Positions 1 through 11,164 of a DNA stretch of 64,000 nt are shown here, in pieces. The stretch spans positions 62,001-126,000 of the forward strand of contig NZ_JAJAWH010000001.1 of the NCBI RefSeq assembly GCF_020531965.1, read 5' to 3'. The position numbers and the translations under genes were made by a program. The notes under the pieces were generated by a model. The model was given only the letters and a program-made list of their open reading frames with translations, had not been told where the DNA came from and did no database searches. Origin of the DNA: Pseudorhizobium xiangyangii. GTDB taxonomy: Bacteria; Pseudomonadota; Alphaproteobacteria; Rhizobiales; Rhizobiaceae. Within the stretch, counting starts at the first letter, position 1; every line of letters begins with the position of its first letter.

Positions 1-543
1 AAGGTGAAGCTTGGCACGCCTGACGACGAATCACGCATGCGCGCGGTGCGGAAGGCAGCACCTCAATCCGCCATTATCGTCGATGCAAACGAGGGATGGA
101 CCGAGGCGAACCTTGAACGGCACCTGGAAATCGCACTCGAAACAGGAATAGCGTTGATCGAGCAGCCACTGCCCGCGGGCAAGGACCAACTGCTCGCGCA
201 GATCGACCGTCGCGTTCCGATCTGCGCCGACGAGAGCGTGCATTCGACAGGAGACCTGGCAAGCCTCCGCGACCTCTACGATGCCGTGAACATCAAGCTC
301 GACAAGACAGGTGGGCTGACGGAAGCTCTCCGCATGAAGGCGGAGGCAAAGCGTCTGGGGTTCCAGGTGATGGTCGGCTGCATGGTGGGAACCTCTCTTG
401 CGATGGCGCCCGCCGTCCTGCTGGCACAGGACGTCGAATATGCGGATCTCGACGGCCCGCTCCTGCTTGCGCGTGATCGCCAGCCGGGATTGCGTTACGA
501 GGGGTCGATCGTATTTCCGCCGACCGCAGAGCTTTGGGGCTGA
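1..543 (+). CDS. Enolase-superfamily dipeptide epimerase / N-acyl amino acid racemase, C-terminal part (5' end outside window)
   Basis: The reading frame is open from the first base and ends at TGA 541-543, so this is the last 180 codons of a gene that starts upstream. It opens with K-V-K, the Lys-x-Lys catalytic motif of the enolase superfamily. Three carboxylate metal ligands follow in the usual order: VDAN (Asp), IEQPL (Glu) and CADES (Asp). Then comes the second catalytic lysine region, KLDKTGG. This pattern fits the L-Ala-D/L-Glu epimerase branch, which epimerises dipeptides or N-acyl amino acids through an enolate. In Rhizobiales a close relative is named DgcA (N-acetyl-D-Glu racemase), and this may be it, but the specificity loops lie upstream. 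It is convergent with the next gene across 24 bp. Confidence 0.85.
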   Translation, partial: KVKLGTPDDESRMRAVRKAAPQSAIIVDANEGWTEANLERHLEIALETGIALIEQPLPAGKDQLLAQIDRRVPICADESVHSTGDLASLRDLYDAVNIKLDKTGGLTEALRMKAEAKRLGFQVMVGCMVGTSLAMAPAVLLAQDVEYADLDGPLLLARDRQPGLRYEGSIVFPPTAELWG

Positions 544-567
544 CCCTCTAGCGCAAGCGCGATCCGT

Positions 568-1371
568 TCAGGCAGCCTTCATGTCGCTGACGACCTCGGC
601 TTGACAGGTCCGGGAAAGGAGCACCGCCGCGGACCCCTGCCAGGTGATCATCTCCAGAGTGCCGTCATGCCGTTCCGCCACCGCGGTGCAGCTTTCCACC
701 CAGTCGCCGGTATTCACGTAGTGGATCCCGTCGATATCTTCCATCACGGCGTGGTGAATATGGCCGCAGATGACGCCGTCCACATGGTTGCGGCGGGCCT
801 CGTCGGCCACGACGCGCTGGAACTCGCCTATGAAGTTGACGGCCTGCTTCACCTGCAGCTTCGCCCAGGCGGAGAAGGACCAGTAAGGCATGCCCAGCCG
901 ACGCCGTACTGCGGCGAGAACAACGTTCAGCGCGATCGCAGCGTCGTATGCCCAGTCACCGAGATAGGCGAGCAGACGGGCATTGCGGACCACGACATCG
1001 AACTCGTCCCCGTGCAGCACGAGATATTTCCGGCCATTCGCCGTCTCGTGGATGATACGCTCGGCGACTTCGATGCCGCCGAAATGCATGCCCGGAAATT
1101 CCCGCAGGAACTCGCCGTGATTGCCCGGAATATAGATGATGCGTGTTCCCTTGCGGGCCTTGCGCAACAGCTTCTGCACCACGTCGTTGCAGCCCTGCGG
1201 CCAGTGCCAGCTCCGCTTCAGCCGCCATCCATCGACGATGTCGCCGACAAGTACGATCGTGTCGGCCTCGTGATGACGGAGGAAATCGAGGAGAAGGTCC
1301 GTCCGCGCCGCCTTTGAACCCAGATGGACATCCGAGATGAAGATCGTCCGGAAATTCCTGCTGTCGGCCAT
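568..1371 (-). CDS. UDP-2,3-diacylglucosamine diphosphatase-like metallophosphoesterase (LpxH-like)
   Basis: A 267-residue calcineurin-like phosphoesterase. The metal-binding motifs appear in order: DVHLG near residue 14, GDIVD near 41, GNHGE near 83, and GHIHH near 200 followed by NTGDW. LpxH hydrolyses UDP-2,3-diacylglucosamine to lipid X in lipid A synthesis. Many Rhizobiales carry LpxI as well, so the substrate of this paralogue is inferred. The frame stays open far upstream, but residues before 1371 look like antisense of maeB, and the MADSRNF start aligns with the family N-terminus. A weak purine-rich RBS (AGGGGC) lies about 13 bases upstream. It is divergent from maeB across about 207 bp. 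Confidence 0.8.
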   Translation of the reverse strand: MADSRNFRTIFISDVHLGSKAARTDLLLDFLRHHEADTIVLVGDIVDGWRLKRSWHWPQGCNDVVQKLLRKARKGTRIIYIPGNHGEFLREFPGMHFGGIEVAERIIHETANGRKYLVLHGDEFDVVVRNARLLAYLGDWAYDAAIALNVVLAAVRRRLGMPYWSFSAWAKLQVKQAVNFIGEFQRVVADEARRNHVDGVICGHIHHAVMEDIDGIHYVNTGDWVESCTAVAERHDGTLEMITWQGSAAVLLSRTCQAEVVSDMKAA

Positions 1372-1578
1372 TTTGATCGCAAGCCCCTGTTTCAAAACCT
1401 GGCTGCCGCCTGAAGACCAGACTCGTGTTTCAGGAGCATGACACTTTCGCATCACGGCATACGAAGCCCACCCACCCCACCTGGGGCAAATTACCTGCTG
1501 TCCATGGGCGGCGATTGTTGTAATGAAGGCGCGAACCATCTGTTCGACGAATGACAATTTTCTGGAGGCGCATAGGGC

Positions 1579-3882
1579 ATGCAGGACAACGCGGACGCAA
1601 ACGGTACGACCAAAACCGGCGATCTCGATGAGCAGGCCCTGTTCTTCCACCGCTATCCGCGCCCGGGAAAGCTCGAGATCCAGCCGACAAAGCCGCTCGG
1701 AAACCAGCGCGACCTGGCGCTCGCCTATTCGCCGGGCGTTGCAGCCCCGTGCCTTGCCATTCGCGACAATCCCGACGCTGCGGCCGACTACACTGGACGT
1801 GCGAACCTCGTCGCTGTGATCTCGAATGGAACCGCCGTTCTCGGCCTCGGCGACATCGGCCCACTTGCCTCCAAGCCGGTCATGGAAGGCAAGGCGGTGC
1901 TGTTCAAGAAATTCGCCGCCATCGATGTCTTTGACATTGAGATTGCGGCAAACGACATCGAGTCGATGGTCTCGACCATTTCTGCGCTGGAGCCGACCTT
2001 CGGTGGCATCAACCTGGAAGACATCAAGGCCCCGGAATGCTTCGAGGTCGAGCGTCGTCTGCGTGAGAAGATGAACATCCCGGTCTTCCACGACGACCAG
2101 CACGGAACGGCCATCATTGTCGCTGCCGCGATCCTCAACGGGCTCGAACTGGCCGGCAAGAACATTGCAGACGTCAAGATCGTCGCATCCGGCGCCGGAG
2201 CCGCTGCACTCGCCTGTCTCAACCTCCTCGTCTCGCTCGGCGCTCGCAAGGAAAACATCTGGGTCCACGATATCGAGGGCCTCGTTTATCTTGGCCGCGA
2301 AACGCTGATGGACCAGTGGAAGGCAATCTATCGCCAGGACAGCGACAAGCGCGTGCTGGCTGACAGCATCGACGGCGCCGACGTCTTCCTCGGCCTGTCC
2401 GCTGCCGGCGTCCTGAAGCCCGAACTGCTCGCCAGGATGGCCGAAAAGCCGCTCATCATGGCCCTCGCCAACCCGACGCCTGAAATCATGCCGGAGCTTG
2501 CCCGTGCGGCAAGGCCGGACGCGATGATCTGCACCGGACGCTCGGACTTCCCGAACCAGGTCAACAACGTCCTATGCTTCCCCTACATTTTCAGGGGTGC
2601 GCTGGATTGCGGCGCCTCCACCATCAACGAGGAGATGAAGGTCGCGACCGTCAGGGCTATTGCAGCCCTGGCGCGTGAGGAAGTCTCCGACGTCGCAGCC
2701 CGCGCCTATACCGGGGAGACACCGGTATTCGGACCGGACTATCTCATCCCCTCGCCGTTCGATCCGCGACTGATCCTGCGCATCGCGCCGGCCGTCGCAA
2801 AGGCGGCGGCCGAGACCGGCGTCGCATCGCGTCCGATTCAGGATTTCGATGCCTATCTCGATCAGCTCAACCGTTTCGTGTGGCGCTCCGGCTTCGTCAT
2901 GAAGCCGATCTTCAGCGCCGCCAAGATCGCCGAGAAGAACCGCGTCATCTTTGCCGAAGGCGAGGATGAGCGCGTGCTTCGTGCCGCCCAGGTTCTGCTG
3001 GAGGACAAGACGGCTCGGCCTATCCTCATCGGTCGACCGAGCGTCATCGAGGCGCGGCTGGCACGCTTCGGTATCCGGATCCGCCCCAATGTCGACTTCG
3101 AAGTCATCAATCCGGAAGACGATCCGCGCTACCGTGACTATGTCGATGACTATTTCGCGCTCGTCGGACGTGCCGGCGTGAACCCGGAGGCGGCCCGTAC
3201 CATCGTGCGTACCAACACCACCGTCATTGGCGCGCTCGCCGTGCGCCGAGGGGAAGCGGATGCGCTGATATGCGGCCTCGAGGGTCGCTACGACAAGCAC
3301 CTGCGCGACGTGAACCAGATCATCGGCAAGCGCCCCGGCGTGTGCGCCTTCTCCGCCATGAGCCTGCTCATCTCTCAGCGCGGCACCATATTCTTCACCG
3401 ATACCTTCGTGACCTACAATCCGTCCGCAGCGGAGATTGCCGAGATGACGGTTCTGGCCGCACAGGAGGTCCGGCGCTTCGGCATAACGCCGAAGGCAGC
3501 GCTGATCAGCCATTCGAACTTCGGCTCCCGCCATTCCGAGAGCGCCGCCAAGATGCGCGAGGCGCTCGCCCTCATCCGCCAGCGTGCGCCGGACCTCGAG
3601 GTCGATGGCGAGATGCAGGGCGGTTCCGCCCTGTCCGAACCCCTGCGCAAACGGGCAATGCCGGACAGCACGCTCACCGGCGAAGCAAACCTCCTCGTCT
3701 TCCCGAACCTCGACGCGGCCAACGCCTCGCTCGGCATCGTCCGCACAATGATGGATGCGCTCCATGTGGGGCCGATCCTTCTTGGCGCCGCCATGCCTGC
3801 ACACATCCTGTCCACCTCGGTGACCTCCAGAGGCGTTGTCAACATGGCTGCCCTGGCGGTCGTGGAGGCTAATCAGGGCTGA
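1579..3882 (+). CDS. maeB: NADP-dependent malic enzyme fused to phosphotransacetylase domain
   Basis: 767 residues, the usual length of the MaeB-type hybrid. It decarboxylates malate to pyruvate, supplying NADPH and pyruvate during growth on C4-dicarboxylates. The N-terminal malic domain (about residues 20-155) includes the SPGVAAPC segment and EDIKAPECF with the catalytic lysine, followed by DDQHGTA. The Rossmann domain (about 165-420) has a GAGAAA nucleotide loop. The C-terminal third (about 430-760) is a phosphotransacetylase-like domain ([13 protein letters not shown] near 440), which in this family is usually regulatory rather than catalytic. Rhizobia have two such enzymes, NAD-dependent Dme and NADP-dependent Tme. 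I cannot assign the cofactor from sequence alone, so the symbol is family-level. Confidence 0.93.
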   Translation: MQDNADANGTTKTGDLDEQALFFHRYPRPGKLEIQPTKPLGNQRDLALAYSPGVAAPCLAIRDNPDAAADYTGRANLVAVISNGTAVLGLGDIGPLASKPVMEGKAVLFKKFAAIDVFDIEIAANDIESMVSTISALEPTFGGINLEDIKAPECFEVERRLREKMNIPVFHDDQHGTAIIVAAAILNGLELAGKNIADVKIVASGAGAAALACLNLLVSLGARKENIWVHDIEGLVYLGRETLMDQWKAIYRQDSDKRVLADSIDGADVFLGLSAAGVLKPELLARMAEKPLIMALANPTPEIMPELARAARPDAMICTGRSDFPNQVNNVLCFPYIFRGALDCGASTINEEMKVATVRAIAALAREEVSDVAARAYTGETPVFGPDYLIPSPFDPRLILRIAPAVAKAAAETGVASRPIQDFDAYLDQLNRFVWRSGFVMKPIFSAAKIAEKNRVIFAEGEDERVLRAAQVLLEDKTARPILIGRPSVIEARLARFGIRIRPNVDFEVINPEDDPRYRDYVDDYFALVGRAGVNPEAARTIVRTNTTVIGALAVRRGEADALICGLEGRYDKHLRDVNQIIGKRPGVCAFSAMSLLISQRGTIFFTDTFVTYNPSAAEIAEMTVLAAQEVRRFGITPKAALISHSNFGSRHSESAAKMREALALIRQRAPDLEVDGEMQGGSALSEPLRKRAMPDSTLTGEANLLVFPNLDAANASLGIVRTMMDALHVGPILLGAAMPAHILSTSVTSRGVVNMAALAVVEANQG

Positions 3883-4055
3883 TTTCCCTCTGTTATGATA
3901 ATCTCAACCAGCATCCCGGATGATCGTTGACGCATCGACCTGAAAATGGGGACCTGTTTTCGCAAGGTACGATGCGCCGGTTTGGGAGCCAAAGCGTCCT
4001 CGGTGCGTCATAAGCGGCGCGCCGATGTTGAGATTGCAGAAACGGAAGGACCATC

Positions 4056-5451
<1,396 letters not shown>

Positions 5452-5494
5452 CTATCGCGCAGGAGCATCGCAACCTCGCCGCCGTCCACGCGGT

Positions 5495-5675
5495 CTGGTC
5501 ATGGCATCAGGCCGGTCTTCTGACTTGGCTTCATCTGCCTGCCGCAGCCTTCCCGGACGAACCAGTGGCATCGCGAACAGCAGGCATCCACCTTACAGCG
5601 TTGGGCACGTTCCGGACCTTCACCGGATTCCCGATTCTCCGGCCTTGCGGCCGGCACCTGACCCGGCAGTTATGC
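5495..5675 (-). promoter_or_regulatory. Cobalamin (B12) riboswitch upstream of bluB
   Basis: Read on the minus strand, the leader contains the landmarks of an adenosylcobalamin aptamer. There is a GGGAATCCGGTG-like segment (about 5620-5634) and an AACGCTGTAAGG segment (about 5590-5603). The conserved GCCACTGG core is at 5562-5569. A B12-box-like element (AGCCAAGTCAGAAGACCGGCC, 5510-5530) lies nearest the gene. About 90 bases separate the box from the bluB start, enough for an expression platform that hides the RBS or terminates transcription. Boundaries are approximate. Confidence 0.93.
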
Positions 5676-5703
5676 CGAACAGCCCACGCGCAGGCAAGCT
5701 TGA

Positions 5704-6537
5704 TCAGCCGGTTGCGAAGTAGCGCACATAGGCGAAAGCATTGCCGCGGGGCGACCAGTTGGGCGAATTCATCGTTCCCTGCCCGCCGAAAAGCTCGAGC
5801 AGCGTTTCGACGTTGCCGCCGTCCATATCCATCATGCGGATACGGACCTGTTTGTCGCGCGGATGGTCGAAAACGTCGCTGTCGTAGGACAGGAAAATGA
5901 CCTTGTCACCCTTCGGTGACGGGTGAGGAAACCAGTCGCCATAGAGGCTGTCGGTGATCCGTTCGGCGCTGCCGCCGCCCGCCGGCACCCGCCATATCTG
6001 CATCAGCCCCGTACGGCTCGAATTGAAATAGATGAAGCGGCCGTCCGGCGAATAATCGGGGCCGTCATTGCGTCCATCGCCGAACGTCAGCCGTTGCTCC
6101 GTTCCGCCGTCGACGTCGATACTGTAGATGTCGAACGCGTCGTCACGGATGCCGCAATAGGCGAAGCGCTTTCCGTCCGGAGACCATCCGTGCCAGTAGG
6201 ACGGCAGGTTCTGCGTGACCAGCCTCGGCGTTCCGCCGTCGATCGGGAGCACGTAGATCGCCGACTTGCCGAACTCCACCTCGTCGGAAATCGCCATCGA
6301 CCGGCCGTCCGGCGAAATACCGTGGTCGTTGTTGCATTCGACGGCAAAGCCCGTATCGACCGGTTCGACAACCGCCGTCTCGTCGAGCCTCAGCCGGTAA
6401 ATCCGGCCTTCGCTGTTGAGCAGCAGGTAATTTCCGCAGGGCGACCAGTTCGGCGCTTCGAACAATGCATCCGTCTGCCAGATGACGCGGCTGGTCCTGC
6501 TGCCGAGATCGAAAATCTCGACGGAGCTACGCAGCAT
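5704..6537 (-). CDS. TolB-like beta-propeller (PD40 repeat) protein
   Basis: 277 residues from ATG 6537, which has a very strong RBS (GGGAGGAGA) just upstream. The frame is open further upstream but that extension overlaps the neighbouring gene and lacks family similarity. Repeated WSPCGNYLLLN, ISPDGRSMAIS, WSPDGKRFAYC, YSPDGRFIYFN, PSPKGDKVIFLS and WSPRGNAFAYV motifs mark about six blades of a WD40-like PD40 propeller. No signal peptide is visible, unlike periplasmic TolB, so it is probably cytoplasmic. The function is unknown. The riboswitch of bluB begins just downstream and is on the same strand. Confidence 0.8.
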   Translation of the reverse strand: MLRSSVEIFDLGSRTSRVIWQTDALFEAPNWSPCGNYLLLNSEGRIYRLRLDETAVVEPVDTGFAVECNNDHGISPDGRSMAISDEVEFGKSAIYVLPIDGGTPRLVTQNLPSYWHGWSPDGKRFAYCGIRDDAFDIYSIDVDGGTEQRLTFGDGRNDGPDYSPDGRFIYFNSSRTGLMQIWRVPAGGGSAERITDSLYGDWFPHPSPKGDKVIFLSYDSDVFDHPRDKQVRIRMMDMDGGNVETLLELFGGQGTMNSPNWSPRGNAFAYVRYFATG

Positions 6538-6566
6538 GCTGTCTCCTCCCAACCTTGCAAGAGGAT

Positions 6567-6911
6567 CTAGTCGACCGAACGCGAGCTCCCGATGACCGAC
6601 TGGATCTTGCAAAAAACCGAATGCCCGAGCTTGTCGTAATGCCAACCTCGGATTTCGCCGACAAAACCCCATGCGAGGTTCGCCAGCAAGGTCAGGAAGC
6701 CGATCCCGAGCACTTTGAAATCGGCCGAATAGAGACCGTAGCAACCGATGACGATCGACGGGATGAAGAACACCATATTGGTTACGACCTTCATCCGAAG
6801 GCCGCCCGGTGTGACGTCAGTGGTCGCGGCCACGAGATCGATATAGATCTTCTCTTCCTCGGTGAACAATGACCGGAAGGAGGGCTGATTGTCTGTCGTC
6901 ATGCCGGTCAC
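6567..6911 (-). CDS. Small membrane protein of unknown function
   Basis: 114 residues with two predicted membrane helices (about 46-62 and 66-84) after a short hydrophilic N-terminus, and a basic C-terminal tail. I choose the GTG at 6911-6909: its GTGA overlaps the TGA of nadE and an AGGGA RBS precedes it at good spacing. An ATG three codons later (6902) has no RBS. Coupling to nadE suggests co-transcription. I do not recognise a family. Confidence 0.65.
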   Translation of the reverse strand: MTGMTTDNQPSFRSLFTEEEKIYIDLVAATTDVTPGGLRMKVVTNMVFFIPSIVIGCYGLYSADFKVLGIGFLTLLANLAWGFVGEIRGWHYDKLGHSVFCKIQSVIGSSRSVD

Positions 6912-8590
6912 GAGCGATCCCTGTACCGGTTGGTGATCGGGTAGCGCCGGTCACGACCGAAATTCTTCTTGGTGATTTTCACGCCCGGAGCAGACTGCCG
7001 TCGCTTGTACTCCGCGAGATAGAGCAGATGCTCGATCCGATGCACGGTTGCGATATCGTGGCCACGCGCGACGATATCCTCGACCGACATCTCCTGCTCC
7101 ACGAGGCACTCCAGGATATCGTCCAGCGCCGGATAGGGCGGCAGTGAATCCTGGTCGGTCTGGTTCGGACGCAATTCCGCCGAGGGCGCCTTCGAAATAA
7201 TGTTCTGCGGGATCACCATGCCGGTCGGTCCGAGCACGTTCGGCGGCAGGTGCTTGTTGCGCCAGTCGGCAATCGCGTAGACCTGCATCTTGTAGAGGTC
7301 CTTGATCGGATTGAAGCCGCCGTTCATGTCGCCATAGAGCGTCGCGTAGCCGACCGACATTTCCGACTTGTTGCCGGTGGTCACCACCATCGCGCCGAAC
7401 TTGTTGGAAATGGCCATCAGGATCGTGCCGCGCGTGCGGCTCTGCAGGTTCTCCTCGGTGATGCCTTCCTCGGTTCCCTCGAACAGTTCGGAAAGCGACG
7501 ACAGGAACCCTTCGACCGGATCCGAGATCGGTACGATGTCATACCGCGTGCCGAGCGCCTTGGCGCAATTGGCGGCGTCCTTCAGCGATTCCTCGGATGT
7601 ATAGCGATAGGGCAGCATCACGCAGCGGACCCGCTCCTCGCCCAGCGCATCCACGGCGATTGCCGCGCAGACGGCCGAATCGATGCCGCCCGAAAGCCCG
7701 AGCACCACGGACTTGAAGCCGTTCTTGTTGACGTAGTCGCGGAAGCCGAGCACGCAGGCGCGGTAATCCGCCTCTTCCTTCTCCGGAATGCGCGCCATCG
7801 GCCCGCGCGTGCAGCGCCAGCCATCCTCGCCCTTGCGCCAGTCCGTCACCGTGATCGCAGTTTCGAACTGGCTCATCTGGAAGGCCAGCGTCCTGTCTGC
7901 GTTGAAGGCGAAGCTCGCGCCGTCGAACACGAGTTCGTCCTGACCGCCCACCTGGTTGGCATAGATCATCGGCAGGCCTGTCTCGATGACCTGTTTCAGG
8001 ACCACCTGGTGGCGCACGTCCACCTTGCCGCGATAATAGGGAGAGCCGTTGGGAGACAGCAGAATTTCCGCGCCGCTTTCCGCCAGCGTCTCGCAGATAC
8101 CGAGTTCTCCCCAGATGTCCTCGCAGATCGGAATCCCGAGCCGGACGCCGCGGAAGTTGACCGGGCCTGGCATCTCGCCGGCCACGAAGACGCGCTTTTC
8201 GTCGAATTCGCCATAGTTCGGCAGGTCGATCTTGTCGCGGATGGCGATGATCCTGCCATCGTTGAGCACGGCGATCGAATTGTGCCGTCCCTGATCCCCC
8301 AGGCGCGGAAAGCCGACGACCATTCCGGGGCCGCCATCGGCAGTGTCCGCCGCCAGATCCTCCACTGCCTTCAGGCAGGCCGTCAGGAAGGATGGCTTCA
8401 GCACCAGGTCTTCCGGCGGATAGCCCGAAATGAAGAGCTCGGTGAAGAGAACGATATCGGCCTTTTCCCGCGCCGCTTCCGCCCTCGCCTCTCGCGCTTT
8501 GGCGAGGTTCTGGGTCACGTCTCCAACGGTCGGATTGATTTGGGCGATAGCGATCCGCAAGGTGCGGCTGTCGGTCTTTTCCTGGGTCAT
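6908..8590 (-). CDS. nadE: Glutamine-hydrolysing NAD+ synthetase
   Basis: 560 residues, the two-domain form. The N-terminal nitrilase-type glutaminase (about 10-270) has a Glu-Lys-Cys triad in FTELFISGYPPEDL, RDKIDLPNYGEFDEKR and GIPICEDIW. The C-terminal synthetase domain (about 290-540) has the LGLSGGIDSA PP-loop that binds ATP. The enzyme amidates nicotinic acid adenine dinucleotide to NAD+ as the last step of NAD synthesis. The ATG at 8590 lacks a strong RBS, but MTQEKTDSRTLRIAIAQINP matches the expected family start. It is divergent from the LTA-synthase-like gene. Confidence 0.95.
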   Translation of the reverse strand: MTQEKTDSRTLRIAIAQINPTVGDVTQNLAKAREARAEAAREKADIVLFTELFISGYPPEDLVLKPSFLTACLKAVEDLAADTADGGPGMVVGFPRLGDQGRHNSIAVLNDGRIIAIRDKIDLPNYGEFDEKRVFVAGEMPGPVNFRGVRLGIPICEDIWGELGICETLAESGAEILLSPNGSPYYRGKVDVRHQVVLKQVIETGLPMIYANQVGGQDELVFDGASFAFNADRTLAFQMSQFETAITVTDWRKGEDGWRCTRGPMARIPEKEEADYRACVLGFRDYVNKNGFKSVVLGLSGGIDSAVCAAIAVDALGEERVRCVMLPYRYTSEESLKDAANCAKALGTRYDIVPISDPVEGFLSSLSELFEGTEEGITEENLQSRTRGTILMAISNKFGAMVVTTGNKSEMSVGYATLYGDMNGGFNPIKDLYKMQVYAIADWRNKHLPPNVLGPTGMVIPQNIISKAPSAELRPNQTDQDSLPPYPALDDILECLVEQEMSVEDIVARGHDIATVHRIEHLLYLAEYKRRQSAPGVKITKKNFGRDRRYPITNRYRDRS

Positions 8591-8695
8591 GACAATGATT
8601 TAGCGCAGCGCCGGAAACTCGGCAACGCCACAATCGCTTAACTCACCTGTTGGCAAATGCAACTTTGTGCCTGTTGTGGGGTTCACCTCCGGTTC

Positions 8696-8713
8696 ATGAC
8701 GGTTATGTGACAG
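8696..8713 (-). promoter_or_regulatory. Possible PHO box in nadE / sulfatase divergent region
   Basis: On the minus strand two imperfect copies of CTGTCAT lie 11 bp apart (CTGTCAC, ATAA, CCGTCAT), the spacing of PhoB binding half-sites. The same stretch also forms an inverted repeat (GTTATG at 8702-8707, CATAAC at 8717-8722). It sits 33 bp before the GTG of the LTA-synthase-like gene. The match is imperfect and by eye only. Confidence 0.3.
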
Positions 8714-8745
8714 TTTCATAACGTTGAATCGTGTGGAGTGCGCCC

Positions 8746-10689
8746 GTGTCAGAAACCGCCAGGAGAGAGTTGCTATTGGCGGAGGCCACGAACCGAACTG
8801 CTGCTGTCATCGCCTATCAGGCCGCATTGATCGCTTCCCTGTTCGCCCTGTCCGTTGGGCTGGTGGCACTGGTCGAGGCACTTGCCGGTCGTTCGCCGGA
8901 AAATCTTCTGTCATTCATGCTGTCGTCGCCGGGCATCACCACGGTGGTGTTCGTCTTCGTCGTGGCGCTCGGGCTTGACGTGCTGATGGGACGTGCCTTC
9001 CGCTCGCTGATCATCCTCGCACCGGCGATGATCCTCCTGGCCTTCCTCTCCCGTCAGAAGCAAACCTATCTGTCCGACCCGCTCTACCCCTCCGATCTTC
9101 TGTTCGCACGCCAGATCAAGGAACTGCTTCCGGTGATGATCAGTGCGAAGCCATGGCTGGCGATCGGCATGGGACTTGCCGGCATCGCCACGTTGGCGCT
9201 GCTCTTCTACTGCGCATTCTTTGCCTGGAAGCGCTTTCCCGTCCTGTCTTCCCGAGCACGGCTTTTCCGCCTTGTGCTTGCGCTTCCGTTTCTCGTCGGC
9301 TTCACGCCGATGATGAAATACACCGATCATTCCTGGCTGCGAGATCGCCTGTCGATCGTCCCGATAATGTGGGATCAAGCCGAAAACTATCGTCACAACG
9401 GTTTTCTGATCGCCTTCGCATTCAACCTGCCGATGTCGCATGTAAGCCCGCCACATGGTTACAGCGACAAGGCCATCGCGAACATCCAGGTCGATCCCAC
9501 GGCCTTTGCCGTATCCAGCAAACCGTCCCCCGACATCATCATGATCATGAGTGAATCGCTGTGGGATCCGACGCGCCTGTCCAATGTCCGCCTCGATTCC
9601 GACCCCATGCCGACGATCAGGCAGAACCAGGCCGGCAATATCTTCTCTCCGGAATTCGGCGGCATGACCGCCAACGTGGAATTCGAAGCCCTGACCGGTT
9701 TCTCGAACGCATTCCTGCCCTACGGCAGCATTCCCTACCAGCAGTACATTCGCGGTCGCCAGCCCTCGCTCGCCACGTTCTTCCGGCAGAAGGGCTACAC
9801 GTCCGTGGCCGTCCACCCGTTCGAAGGCTGGTTCTGGAACAGGAACAACGTCTATCAGCATCTCGGCTTCGACAAGTTCCTCTCCCAGGAAAACCTGCCG
9901 GCCCTTGAAAAGCGCGGCATGTTCGCCTCCGACACCGCCTTGATGAAAGAGATCATGCGGATCGGCGACGAGGCCGAGCAACCGCTCTTCCTGTTTACGG
10001 TGACGCTCCAGGGGCACGGGCCCTATGAGGCAAACCGCTATGCTCACAACCGCATCGCAGTCGACGGCCCCCTTTCCGAAGCCGCCGCGCAGCAGCTCGC
10101 CACTTACAGCGAAGGTGTCCGGGAAGCCGATGACAGCCTGGAACAGCTGATGGATTGGGCAAAAAATCGCCGCCGCGAAACCATCATCGTTCTCTTCGGC
10201 GATCATCTCCCGCCCATGGGGCAGGTATTCATGGAAACGGGCTACATGCAGGAAGCCGTGGCGACACGCCGCGCGTCCCTTGAGACCATGCTGAGCGAAC
10301 ACGAGACACCTTTGCTCGTCTGGTCCTCGAAGACCGGCCCCAAGAAGGACCTCGGAACCATCAGCCCGGCCCTGCTCTCCCACCATGTGGTCGAGGCGGC
10401 AGGCTTCAGCGATCCCTTCTATACCGGCTTCCTGGGCGATGTTGCCAAGCAGTTCTCCGTCATCGACCGGTACATGCTGGTCGATGCGGACAGCCGACCG
10501 GTTCCGGGCTGGAACGACGGCGGCAAGAAGGCGCCCGATCTTCTGAAGGACTACCGCCTGCTGCAATACGACATGATGTTCGGCAAGCAGCATGCAAGGG
10601 AGCGGTTCTTCCCCGCTCTCGACGACCTCGCCCCGATGCCGGAGACACCCGTCGCGGACGTACCGCACGTGCCATCCATGCCCGGTTAA
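8746..10689 (+). CDS. LTA synthase / OpgB-like membrane phosphoglycerol transferase (sulfatase fold)
   Basis: 647 residues. About five membrane helices occupy residues 20-200, followed by an extracytoplasmic alkaline-phosphatase/sulfatase domain (about 260-590). The domain has IMSESLWD (metal-binding Glu), GGMTANVEFEALTGF (nucleophile Thr in the GGxTxNxEFExLTG motif) and LFGDHLPP (metal-binding Asp/His). Relatives transfer sn-glycerol-1-phosphate from phosphatidylglycerol, to lipoteichoic acid in Firmicutes or to periplasmic glucans (OpgB/MdoB, rhizobial CgmB). In this organism modification of cyclic beta-glucan is the likeliest role, but this is inference. The start is GTG 8746, with GGAG 8 bases upstream. 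A GTG at 8731 is possible. Confidence 0.85.
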   Translation: MSETARRELLLAEATNRTAAVIAYQAALIASLFALSVGLVALVEALAGRSPENLLSFMLSSPGITTVVFVFVVALGLDVLMGRAFRSLIILAPAMILLAFLSRQKQTYLSDPLYPSDLLFARQIKELLPVMISAKPWLAIGMGLAGIATLALLFYCAFFAWKRFPVLSSRARLFRLVLALPFLVGFTPMMKYTDHSWLRDRLSIVPIMWDQAENYRHNGFLIAFAFNLPMSHVSPPHGYSDKAIANIQVDPTAFAVSSKPSPDIIMIMSESLWDPTRLSNVRLDSDPMPTIRQNQAGNIFSPEFGGMTANVEFEALTGFSNAFLPYGSIPYQQYIRGRQPSLATFFRQKGYTSVAVHPFEGWFWNRNNVYQHLGFDKFLSQENLPALEKRGMFASDTALMKEIMRIGDEAEQPLFLFTVTLQGHGPYEANRYAHNRIAVDGPLSEAAAQQLATYSEGVREADDSLEQLMDWAKNRRRETIIVLFGDHLPPMGQVFMETGYMQEAVATRRASLETMLSEHETPLLVWSSKTGPKKDLGTISPALLSHHVVEAAGFSDPFYTGFLGDVAKQFSVIDRYMLVDADSRPVPGWNDGGKKAPDLLKDYRLLQYDMMFGKQHARERFFPALDDLAPMPETPVADVPHVPSMPG

Positions 10690-11164
10690 GCGCCGGCCTT
10701 CAGTCTTCCATCGGACGACAGAGAGCCGACAGCCCGTTTTTGCCAGCTAGAAAACTGCGCGCCGATAGCTTCCTGCTCGGCGTCGCGCCATTTGGCACCG
10801 GCAGCGCTCTGCTACCCGCAAGGTCCAGCGCGCCACGGTCGCGGCTCAGCTTCCAACGGACGCTTCACAATCTCATCCTCTTTGCCCGCAGCTTGGTGCT
10901 CGACTGACATCATCGGAAGGGCAATCTCAAACTCGCCGGCGCCTCCTGATCGATCCAACGGATATATCCAGGACACACAAGCCCATCCGAACCGGCTCAA
11001 CATTGGCCACCGCACACCGGTTACATATTGACCGGACCACACGCGGGCTCCGCCACGGGCTTTGCCCGGATACCTCTCCGAACGCCCCCCTGCCGGGGCA
11101 TGACTTGAGGAATTTCCCTGCGACCCGACATCCTGCAGGCTCGCACACGGCCGACCATGCATGC
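10690..11164. other. Gene-free interval with no recognised element
   Basis: 475 bp between the sulfatase gene and the ompA terminator. A minus-strand frame at 10812-11162 is open but has no good RBS and no recognised similarity. GC-rich inverted repeats are present around 11040-11100 (gcgggctccgccacgggc). I found no tRNA, tmRNA, RNase P or SRP signature on either strand. Confidence 0.4.

Noticed and set aside
1372-2268. N-terminal extension of the LpxH-like phosphoesterase frame
   Set aside because: The extra 299 codons are antisense to maeB, and the family N-terminus begins at 1371.
2572-3804. 410-codon minus-strand frame inside maeB
   Set aside because: Antisense shadow of a high-GC gene; no start signal or family.
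10812-11162. Minus-strand open frame of 116 codons in the gene-free interval
   Set aside because: No RBS, irregular composition and no recognised domain. It could hide a very short peptide near 10812-10910, but nothing supports it.
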